Assembly (NCBI RefSeq): GCF_004339525.1
Contig: NZ_SMGE01000001.1
Coordinates: forward strand, 558,001 to 622,000
Reading direction: 5' to 3'
DNA from: Flavobacterium sp. 90
GTDB taxonomy: Bacteria > Bacteroidota > Bacteroidia > Flavobacteriales > Flavobacteriaceae
Length of the DNA: 64,000 nt
Under the pieces are notes generated by a model. The model was not told the origin of the DNA. It searched no databases and worked only from the letters and a program-made list of their open reading frames with translations. Each line of letters opens with the position of its first letter. The stretch's first letter is position 1. The translations under genes were made by a program, and so were the position numbers. Of the stretch, positions 35,848 to 43,586 are shown in pieces.

Positions 35848-38800
35848 CTAGAATGAACAATTAACTCCCATAGTATAAATGCTAGGAGAAGGAAAACTAT
35901 TCACATTTCTGCTTGGATTTGCCGCATCCGTGCCTTTATATGAAGTAATTGTAAATAAGTTCTGTCCCCTTAAAAACAAATTAATGTCAATTTTATCGGT
36001 GCCGATGAAAGACCTTTGTGGAATTTTATAAGACAGCGATATATTTTGCAATCTGATGTAAGAAGCATCTACAATATTAGCATCTGAGCTGGTAAATTGA
36101 TAATAATCCTCCGTAGCAGTTGTCGTAAAAGCCCTTACATTGGTAATATCTCCAGGGTTGCGCCATCTTTCCATAACGGCAATGGGCTGATTCTGCAGTG
36201 CCGTTCCGGGAATGTAATCAGTACCCACTCCATAAAACCCTTTTTGTTTTTTAAATGTAAATAAAAAGTCGAATTCTAAATTTTTATAGGTGAAGTTATT
36301 CTGTAAACCGCCATAAAACTTTGGTGTTAAATCCACCGGATGCAAATCTTTTGATCCCGGATTAGCATCGATTACACCATTATTATCTAAATCTTCAAAA
36401 GAGTATTGACCATTTTGAGGATTAACACCTTTGTATTTAAGTAAAAATTGTATAGTAGTAGGCATACCGACTACATACTGGTATTTATAAGATGGATAAT
36501 TTTCTAAATCAGCAAATGCAACTACCTTGTTGGTATTTAGACTGATATTAAAGCTTGTTCTCCATTTAAAATCTTTACCACTGATATTATTACTGGTAAA
36601 AGTAAATTCCCAACCCTGATTTTGAACAGTAGCAGGAATATTTCCCGGAACCGTACTATTAGAAAAGCCCGTAAAACCAGCAAGAGGAATAGTAACGAGC
36701 TGGCTGTCTGATCTTTCCCTATACCATGCTGCATTTAAAGTAATGGCATTATTTAGAAATCCAAGTTCCAGTCCAATATCAGTCTTTTTGTTAACCTGCC
36801 AGCTGTAATTTTCATTATAGGGCTGAATCAAATTCAACGTTGGGGTGCCGTCATAATTATACAATGCCTTCCAAAGTTCAATATATTTATAATCACCTGA
36901 GCTCGCACTTCCGGTAGTTCCGTAACTTCCACGTAATTTACCAAAACTTAGCCATGAATTATCTCTCAGGAATTCCTCTTCGGTAAAAACCCATGCAGCC
37001 CCAATAGAACCGAAATTTCCCTGTTGGGATCCCGATTTAAAACGGGAAGAATAATCGGCTCTTCCTGTAAGGTTTAAAATGTATCTGTCTAACCAGTTAT
37101 AACGCACTCTTCCATAATAACTGGCAAAACGAAATTGTGAATAATTTGTTTGGGTAAACTGTATCTTACCGCTGCCTAGATCACGCATTAAAGACTCATT
37201 GACAAAGCCGTTGGCCTGAATCGATTCTCCGTCCGTAATATTCTCCTGCAAAGTCACTCCCCCCATTATTTGAAGATTTCCTTTACTAATACTGGTATTA
37301 TAAGTGATCTTAGGTTCTACTATCCAACCATTGAATGCGTTATTTCCAAAACGTGTAATATTATCATATAATGCAGGATCAGAACCTTGGGAAAAAGCCG
37401 GTACAAGATTTATCTGTTCCTGATCTGTCGAAGAAAAACCAAAACTGGAAGAGAACTCTAAATTATCCAGAAACTTATAACTCAAATCAAGATTGGTCAT
37501 GAAATTCCTCGATTTTGCTTCATACCCCTGAAAAAAATTGGTGAAATTATAGGGAATCAAATCCAGTCCATTGGAACCCTGGTTCCATTCATCCCAATTA
37601 AGCCTGCCATCCTTATTGAGTATAGAAGGTGCATTGGGTGCTACTGTAAATGAATATGTATTTCCTCCAGGAAGCTTTGTGGTGGTATAAGCATAATTCA
37701 TCATTATTGAAGAATTAAACTTGCCGTCACTTGATACGTGATTAAAGTTAAACATGCCTGATAACCTGTTATCCTTGAAATCATTTTTAAAACCTTTGGC
37801 TACAGGTGGTGTTTCTGAATGAAGGCCCCCACTAAATCTAAAACTATTGTACTCATCTCCTCCTGAATAAGATAATTGCAAATCATTGGTAAGAGAGCCG
37901 GCTCCTAGTTCATCCTGCCAGTCTGTATAACGATTAGGGTCCCAATTTACCAAATCCGTAGCATTAGAAGCATTGGGGACGATACCATCATTTTGCAGTG
38001 CTTCTCTACGCATTTCAAGATATTGCTTTGTATCGAGCATTTTAATCTTTTTAGGATTCATTTGTACACCGCTGTACGCGCTTACATTAAATGTGCTCTT
38101 TTTATTATTTCCTTTTTTGGTTGTAATCAGCACCACTCCATTTGCACCTCTTGAACCATAAATAGCCGTTGCATCACCATCCTTTAGAATACTTATACTT
38201 TCAATATCCTGTGGATTAATAAAGTACAAAGGGCTTTGTCCTCCATTAGTTCCCAAAAAACCATTCTGGTTAAGTCCTGAATTATTAACATCTCCATTAC
38301 TTGTGATCAAAGGAATTCCGTCTATAATATACAGCGGCGTACTCGGGCTCGCCGCGCTATATAAATCCTTTTTTCCTCTAATGGTTATTTGTACCTGGCC
38401 GCTGGCGTAACCGCCCGTATTGACAACATCGACTCCCGCAACAGTACCTTCCATAGCTTTTAAAACATTAGAAACTGGCTGCTTTTCAATCTCTTTTTTA
38501 GTAATTGTCGATACAGATCCAGTACTGGTTCGCTTTGTTGTTGTACCGTAACCGATAATTACAAGTTCATCCATTTCATTTTTTTCCAATTCTAAAACGG
38601 CATTGATTATACTTTTTCCTGCAACTTTTATAATCTGTGTTTTGAAACCAACAAAACTAAATTTAAGTGCAGTCTCTAAATTAACAACCGTAATCTCGTA
38701 ATCTCCATTAAAATCTGTAGTGACAATAGTGCTAGATTGAGTATCAGATACAGTTGTCCCGGGAAGGGGTATGCCTTGGGCATCTGTCACTTTACCTTTT

Positions 38801-39219
38801 ACAATTGAAACATTGCTGTTTTTTTTAATTGGAATAATTTCTTCCGGAACAGTCACTTTTTTAGCCATTAAGACCACGTGCGTACCCGATATTTTATATT
38901 CCGTACTGGTATTTTTAAAAATCAATTTTAAAACCGTTTCAATGTTTTCATTTTTTACCTTTATATTAATGCTCCGATCTAAATCGACTGATTTAACATT
39001 ATAGACAAAATTAAAATCAGTGGTACTTTCAATTTTTTCGATAACTTTTGCTACTGACATATTGTTGATATTCAAAGAAACTTTCGTCTTCTGTGAATAA
39101 CCAACACTCGCCTGAATAACGGACATCGCTGTAAATAAAAATAATGTGGTGAGTTTCATTTTTAAATCAAATTTCAAAAAAGGTTTGTCAAACCTGATTG
39201 GGTTTAAGAGTTTTTTCAT
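35848..39219 (-). CDS. SusC/RagA TonB-dependent transporter with STN signalling domain
   Basis: 1123 aa. The signal segment is KMKLTTLFLFTAMSVIQASVGYSQ. An STN (secretin/TonB short) domain spans about 45-120 (LNINNMSVAKVIEKIES, NIETVLKLIFKNTSTEYKI). A carboxypeptidase-regulatory-like domain (VKGKVTDAQGIPLPGTTV) and the plug with DELVIIGYGTTTKR lead into a large barrel ending VNCSF. The STN domain lets the transporter signal through FecR to the ECF sigma factor. It is preceded by fecR (143-nt gap with a stem-loop) and followed by susD. Confidence 0.95.
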   Translation of the reverse strand: MKKLLNPIRFDKPFLKFDLKMKLTTLFLFTAMSVIQASVGYSQKTKVSLNINNMSVAKVIEKIESTTDFNFVYNVKSVDLDRSINIKVKNENIETVLKLIFKNTSTEYKISGTHVVLMAKKVTVPEEIIPIKKNSNVSIVKGKVTDAQGIPLPGTTVSDTQSSTIVTTDFNGDYEITVVNLETALKFSFVGFKTQIIKVAGKSIINAVLELEKNEMDELVIIGYGTTTKRTSTGSVSTITKKEIEKQPVSNVLKAMEGTVAGVDVVNTGGYASGQVQITIRGKKDLYSAASPSTPLYIIDGIPLITSNGDVNNSGLNQNGFLGTNGGQSPLYFINPQDIESISILKDGDATAIYGSRGANGVVLITTKKGNNKKSTFNVSAYSGVQMNPKKIKMLDTKQYLEMRREALQNDGIVPNASNATDLVNWDPNRYTDWQDELGAGSLTNDLQLSYSGGDEYNSFRFSGGLHSETPPVAKGFKNDFKDNRLSGMFNFNHVSSDGKFNSSIMMNYAYTTTKLPGGNTYSFTVAPNAPSILNKDGRLNWDEWNQGSNGLDLIPYNFTNFFQGYEAKSRNFMTNLDLSYKFLDNLEFSSSFGFSSTDQEQINLVPAFSQGSDPALYDNITRFGNNAFNGWIVEPKITYNTSISKGNLQIMGGVTLQENITDGESIQANGFVNESLMRDLGSGKIQFTQTNYSQFRFASYYGRVRYNWLDRYILNLTGRADYSSRFKSGSQQGNFGSIGAAWVFTEEEFLRDNSWLSFGKLRGSYGTTGSASSGDYKYIELWKALYNYDGTPTLNLIQPYNENYSWQVNKKTDIGLELGFLNNAITLNAAWYRERSDSQLVTIPLAGFTGFSNSTVPGNIPATVQNQGWEFTFTSNNISGKDFKWRTSFNISLNTNKVVAFADLENYPSYKYQYVVGMPTTIQFLLKYKGVNPQNGQYSFEDLDNNGVIDANPGSKDLHPVDLTPKFYGGLQNNFTYKNLEFDFLFTFKKQKGFYGVGTDYIPGTALQNQPIAVMERWRNPGDITNVRAFTTTATEDYYQFTSSDANIVDASYIRLQNISLSYKIPQRSFIGTDKIDINLFLRGQNLFTITSYKGTDAANPSRNVNSFPSPSIYTMGVNCSF

Positions 39220-39273
39220 ACTTTTAAATGTTTTTATTTGTGGTTGGTTAATTAACTGATCGCTTTTATATGG

Positions 39274-39299
39274 CCGGAAAATGTTAGAGCATTTTCCGG
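39274..39299 (-). other. Stem-loop in the fecR-susC intergenic region
   Basis: CCGGAAAAT (39274-39282) and ATTTTCCGG (39291-39299) pair perfectly around an 8-nt loop. A T-run follows only on the plus strand. On the transcribed minus strand it is preceded by an A-run and not followed by U, so it is not a normal terminator of fecR. It may lower or stabilise the susC part of the transcript. Confidence 0.5.
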
Positions 39300-39362
39300 T
39301 TTTTTTTTATTACAATCGTATTCTTTTTAAATATTTTTTTTTACATAAACATTCTTTTTGAT

Positions 39363-40514
39363 CTATTTTATAATTATTTTATCTTCCTCAATTGTATAAT
39401 CAATAGCATAACTATCGCTTAAATATTTCAAGACTACTTCAATAGGCTCATTGTCAAAACGGGCATTAAAAACCTCTTTACCTAACATCCTGTTTTGATT
39501 TATAAAAGTGATATTATATTCTCTTTCGAGTTTTTTGATAATATTATCAAAAGAAGCATTCTTAAAAACTAAAATCCCCTTTACCCAATCGGTATAAAGT
39601 TCCGTATCTACTTGTTCTGTTGTAATTTTTTGCTGCCCTGTTAGGGAAGATCCTTTTAATCCCGGAGTTAAATAAACCTGATTGGAATTCGTTTTTTTAT
39701 CTTTATAAAGCGAAACTTTACCCTCTACAAGAACAACATTTGTAGAAAAATCTTCTCTATAGTTATTGACATTAAATTTTGTTCCTAAAACCTCAACATT
39801 CAAATCCTGAGCATTTACGGTAAAAGGATGTTTTTTATCTTTTGTAACTTCGAAAAAAGCTTCACCTGTTAAGTATACCTCACGACCATGATCTTTTAAA
39901 AAACGGACCGGATATCTAAGTGAAGATCCCGAGTTTAAATGCACAATGGTTCCATCTGATAATGCAACTTCAAATTTTTTACCATACGGTATCTTTAAAG
40001 TGTTATAAACTAATTCAGACCCCGAAAAAATATTTGAATAAGCTAACTTATTTTTATCCTGCTTACCAATTACTTTTCCAAACTTATCGGTAAGATTTTG
40101 AGAATTGGAAGGATTGATAACCTGTACCTCTCCATTGTCCATCTGCAGTACAATAACATCTTCTCTTGGAACAACAATATTTTGTTTAGAATTTGAAAAA
40201 TTTAAATTTTTATAATAATATACACCTGCTAAAAATAACATCAAAATAGCTGCGTATTTAAAATACGAACGCGTACGAGATTTATAAAAAATACTTTTTT
40301 CTGTTTTTATTTTGTCCATTAGCTCTTTTTTTAATAGAACAGGATCGAAAGTATTACTTGTATAATCAATTAAATAATTGACTTTTACAAAATCTTTAAA
40401 CACGATTTGATTCTCTTTATCCTCAAGCCACTTGGTAAGAATTTCAATTTCTTCAATCGAAGCTTCATTGGTGATAAACTTAACAATTAGTCTCTCTGAC
40501 TTTTTCAATGTCAT
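39363..40514 (-). CDS. FecR-family anti-sigma factor
   Basis: 383 aa. The cytoplasmic N-terminal domain is about 1-85 (MTLKKSERLIVKFITNEASIEEIEILTKWLEDKE). One membrane segment (YAAILMLFLAGVYYY, about 87-101) leads to a periplasmic FecR domain (PYGKKFEVALSDGTIVHLNSGSSLRYPVRF, VYLTGEAFFEVTKDKKHPFTV). The C-terminal STN-like DUF4974 domain ends NITFINQNRMLGKEVF. It holds the ECF sigma factor at 40810 inactive until the SusC STN domain signals. The gene is divergent from the sigma gene, and a candidate ECF promoter lies just upstream. Confidence 0.92.
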   Translation of the reverse strand: MTLKKSERLIVKFITNEASIEEIEILTKWLEDKENQIVFKDFVKVNYLIDYTSNTFDPVLLKKELMDKIKTEKSIFYKSRTRSYFKYAAILMLFLAGVYYYKNLNFSNSKQNIVVPREDVIVLQMDNGEVQVINPSNSQNLTDKFGKVIGKQDKNKLAYSNIFSGSELVYNTLKIPYGKKFEVALSDGTIVHLNSGSSLRYPVRFLKDHGREVYLTGEAFFEVTKDKKHPFTVNAQDLNVEVLGTKFNVNNYREDFSTNVVLVEGKVSLYKDKKTNSNQVYLTPGLKGSSLTGQQKITTEQVDTELYTDWVKGILVFKNASFDNIIKKLEREYNITFINQNRMLGKEVFNARFDNEPIEVVLKYLSDSYAIDYTIEEDKIIIK

Positions 40515-40537
40515 TTTATATGTTTTTTTATATTAAT

Positions 40538-40592
40538 ACGAAGCCGAAATACAAAACCCTAACAATTTGGTAATCTTTTTTTAATTATTGTT
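40538..40592 (-). promoter_or_regulatory. Candidate ECF sigma promoter of fecR-susCD-tlpA (copy 1)
   Basis: On the minus strand this 55-bp element matches the one at 41832-41886 at 52 of 55 positions. The core is AAATTGTTAGGG, about 13 nt, then CTTCGT. It ends 24 nt before the fecR ATG. Such long identity in otherwise unrelated intergenic DNA points to a shared promoter, most simply one read by the adjacent ECF sigma factor. Confidence 0.65.
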
Positions 40593-40774
40593 AATTATTT
40601 CGTAATTTGAAAGTAAAAACTCTCATAATTTAATTACATAAGATAGTTTTATAGTAATATGCAAAGCTAAAAATCCATAAATGACATTTTATTAAAAAGA
40701 CAAAACTTTCATTTTTACAATTAATATTTATCAGAATACAAGATTTAACTAATTATATTCAATAAAAAAGCAAC

Positions 40775-40804
40775 TTTAAAGATAAAGATTTATTTATATA
40801 TTTG
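40775..40804 (+). promoter_or_regulatory. Bacteroidota -33/-7 promoter of the ECF sigma gene
   Basis: TATATTTG at 40797-40804 is a perfect -7 box, with TTTA at 40775-40778 at 18-nt spacing. The box ends only 5 nt before the ATG at 40810, so transcription should start at or next to the start codon. Confidence 0.6.
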
Positions 40805-40809
40805 CCTTC

Positions 40810-41403
40810 ATGAAAAACAAGGTATATGATAATGATACGCTGATCGAATCTTTAAAAAATGGAGACGAAAAAGCCTATGCTTATTTAATTGACACCTATC
40901 ACCATATGCTTTGCGTATATGCCAACAGCCTTATAAAAAATATTTACAATGCAGAAGACATAGTTCAAAATGCTTTTTTAAAGTTATGGGAACAGCGCAC
41001 AAGTTTAAAATCCGATTATACCATAAAAAACTTTTTATACAAATTGGTTTACAACGAATTCATTGATGTATACAGAAAAAATCAATCTCTTTTCTCGCTT
41101 GAAAAAACCTATCATGACACTTTAAATGTAATAGTTCAGCAAGACAACGAAGAATCTTTTGAAAACGCGATAAACATTGTAAATAAAAAAATCGAAAACC
41201 TTCCTCCTAAATGCAAAGAAATTTTTATTCTTAGTAAAAAAGAAGGATTGACCAACGTTGAAATATCAGAGCATCTCGACATATCCATTAAAACAGTTGA
41301 AGCGCAGATAACCAAAGCTTTTTCTATTTTGCGTACATCACTTCAGGAGAAAATAAAAAACTTTCTTTTTTTATTATTTGGAAATAGAAAACTGTACCGC
41401 TAA
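40810..41403 (+). CDS. ECF RNA polymerase sigma factor (FecI-like, Bacteroidota family)
   Basis: A 197-aa sigma-70 family protein. Region 2 spans about 8-85 (DDTLIESLKNGDEKAYAYLIDTYHHML, YNAEDIVQNAFLKLWEQRTSLKS). Region 4 spans about 125-180 (KIENLPPKCKEIFILSKKEGLTNVEISEHLDISIKTVEAQITKAFSILR). It is paired with the divergent FecR gene and the STN-containing SusC. Two copies of a 55-bp element upstream of fecR and tlpA are its likely targets. The housekeeping promoter leaves almost no 5' leader, so the mRNA may be leaderless. The C-terminus (NFLFLLFGNRKLYR) is hydrophobic. Confidence 0.92.
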   Translation: MKNKVYDNDTLIESLKNGDEKAYAYLIDTYHHMLCVYANSLIKNIYNAEDIVQNAFLKLWEQRTSLKSDYTIKNFLYKLVYNEFIDVYRKNQSLFSLEKTYHDTLNVIVQQDNEESFENAINIVNKKIENLPPKCKEIFILSKKEGLTNVEISEHLDISIKTVEAQITKAFSILRTSLQEKIKNFLFLLFGNRKLYR

Positions 41404-41831
41404 TTATTCTGACGATAAAAAAAGCATTTTATCAAACAAGGCATTTCTAAAAAATTTAAAACTATTTAAAAAAGGAAACTGATACCGGTAAAATGAACTT
41501 TAACAGCTTTATTGTTTTTTTTACCAACAATTCTGCATTTTTAATCTCAACCTCATAAAATAAATTCAAACTCCCGCCATTTTAATATTTAGCCGTTCAA
41601 TAAATTAAAAATCGTAACCGTTAATTTAGAATACTTATTCAAAAAACTTAGTTCGTCCAAAAACGAATAACTTCCTTTACTTTTCTACTACCAACTTTAT
41701 CAAATAATCATCCCCGTTTTTACATTTATACTTGTTTCACTAAAATATAAACATTGTGTTTTACTGCTAAATAAAATCAGTGTAGAGAAAATCTTTTTTG
41801 CATGTAAAAACTTTCAAATTGTGAAAAAACC
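41404..41831. other. AT-rich gap without a recognisable gene
   Basis: No ORF, RNA gene or strong hairpin stands out. The only notable signal in this intergenic gap is the 55-bp promoter-like element at its far end. The stretch probably carries the 3' end of the sigma transcript. Confidence 0.4.
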
Positions 41832-41886
41832 AACAATAATTAAAAAAAGATTATCAAATTGTTAGGGTATTGCATTTCGGCTTCGT
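41832..41886 (+). promoter_or_regulatory. Candidate ECF sigma promoter of tlpA-M16 operon (copy 2)
   Basis: This is the plus-strand twin of the element upstream of fecR, differing at three positions. The core is AAATTGTTAGGG and CTTCGT. The ATG of the downstream tlpA gene lies 107 nt beyond, so a moderate 5' leader is expected. It links the second operon to the FecR/SusC regulon. Confidence 0.65.
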
Positions 41887-41993
41887 TTAAATATAAAAAA
41901 AACCATAAAAAACTAACAAAAGAAAACAGCCCTTTTCTTGTATAATACTACAATTTAAATTTAGAAGAAACCAAGTCAAATTACAATTACTAC

Positions 41994-43454
41994 ATGAAAA
42001 AAAATAATCTTCAGTTATTATTAATTATTATAACTATATCATTTTCAGCTATTAGTTTTTCTCAGGAAAAACCAAAGGGTTTTATTATTTCAGGAAAACT
42101 TAGTAACTTAAAACAATATCCCGATGCTGTTTTTATAAAGAGTATGGAAAATCCCGATATTTCATATCGAGTTCCTGTTGTAAATGGAAAATATGTTATC
42201 AAAGGAATACTTAACGGACCCACACAGTTTAATCTCAATCCTATTTACAATACCAAAAAAGAAAAACCCAAGGATATAAACTCTATAATATTTGTTTATA
42301 TCGACAATAGCCATACAACCATTGAACATAAAAATAGTTTTAGTAATTTACAAGTGAACGGTTCGCAGGCTCAATTGGAATTCGATACTTTAGATAAGCA
42401 GATTCAGAAGAGTATTTCTGAAGGGGCAACCGAGGAGCAGATCAATGAACTTAGAAGAAAATTTTTATCGGACAATCCTACTTCTCCAATTTCGGTTTAT
42501 GTGCTTAGAAATTTTTCAGAAATATTAAGTCAAAACAGAAATATTTCTTTTGAGGATATCCCTTTTAGTTTACAGAACAGCTATCTTTTGTACGCCGGGC
42601 GTTATGATTATAAAAAAGCCTTACCAATCCTGAAAAAACTTCCTGAATCTCTGCTGCAATCCGATGCAGGTATGACATTCAATAAAGATATGGAGTTTGC
42701 AAAACTAGACCTTGATGCTGCACCTTATCGTGCAAAAATTGACAGTCTTATCGCAATTCATAGTACCGCAATAAAAAGTAAGAATTTAAAAGAGGCTTCC
42801 GATCTGGAAAAAGAAATGCTGGTTATTGAATCTGCCATGTACACCGATGTTTATGAAGCTTATATCATTAAAATGCCGTCCTCGGCTATTGCATTTCCTG
42901 TTCTGGAAAGGATAGCACAAAGCAATTTTAATGATCCTGTAAAGACAAAGTTATTTTTTGACAAACTATCAGAAACTGCCAAAGCTACAAATGAGGCAAA
43001 AGATTTTAAGGCTCGTCTTGATATCGCACTAAAAACATCAGCTATTGGAATGCCAGCTGCTGATTTTACCCAGCCTGATGTTTCAGGAAAACCTGTTGCT
43101 TTATCTTCTTATCGTGGAAAATATATTCTGCTGGATTTTTGGGCAAGCTGGTGCGGTCCCTGCAGGGCTGAAAATCCAAATATGATAAAGTTGTATAATG
43201 AATATAAGGACAAGGACTTCACGATTATCAGCGTATCGCTAGATACTGACAAAGTAAAATGGCTAAAAGCTATTAAGACTGACAATCTTCCATGGGTACA
43301 GCTATCAGATCTTAAAAAAGAAAATGCGGCAGCAAAACAGTATGCTATACTGGGGATACCTGCAAATATACTCATCAACAAAGAGGGAGTTGTAGTAGGT
43401 AAAAATCTTTTTGGTGATACTCTCGGAGCAAGACTTTCAGAAATTATAAAATAA
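41994..43454 (+). CDS. TlpA-family periplasmic thiol-disulfide protein with an N-terminal DUF4369-like domain
   Basis: 486 aa. Signal peptide about 1-23 (LLLIIITISFSAISFS). The N-terminal beta-rich domain (KPKGFIISGKLSNLKQYPDAVFIKSM) resembles DUF4369, and helical linkers follow. The C-terminal TlpA domain holds LLDFWASWCGPCRAEN (Cys387, Cys390) and the cis-Pro region ILGIPANILI. It probably reduces or isomerises disulfides in the periplasm or at the surface. It is the first gene behind the ECF-type promoter and is followed by an M16 protease gene 132 nt downstream. DsbD at 31 kb can supply electrons. Confidence 0.9.
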   Translation: MKKNNLQLLLIIITISFSAISFSQEKPKGFIISGKLSNLKQYPDAVFIKSMENPDISYRVPVVNGKYVIKGILNGPTQFNLNPIYNTKKEKPKDINSIIFVYIDNSHTTIEHKNSFSNLQVNGSQAQLEFDTLDKQIQKSISEGATEEQINELRRKFLSDNPTSPISVYVLRNFSEILSQNRNISFEDIPFSLQNSYLLYAGRYDYKKALPILKKLPESLLQSDAGMTFNKDMEFAKLDLDAAPYRAKIDSLIAIHSTAIKSKNLKEASDLEKEMLVIESAMYTDVYEAYIIKMPSSAIAFPVLERIAQSNFNDPVKTKLFFDKLSETAKATNEAKDFKARLDIALKTSAIGMPAADFTQPDVSGKPVALSSYRGKYILLDFWASWCGPCRAENPNMIKLYNEYKDKDFTIISVSLDTDKVKWLKAIKTDNLPWVQLSDLKKENAAAKQYAILGIPANILINKEGVVVGKNLFGDTLGARLSEIIK

Positions 43455-43586
43455 TAACGCACTCCACTACTATAAAAAATATTAAGTACGACCTCAACAA
43501 AATCATATTCATCGTCTTTAAAATTTAGAACTTAAGTCGTTTCAATTAATTATTTAAAACTTTTAATTTTTTCAAAACTTTTACAC

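Noticed and set aside
39274..39299. Terminator of fecR.
   Set aside because: The T-run lies on the wrong strand for fecR transcription, so it is kept only as a stem-loop.
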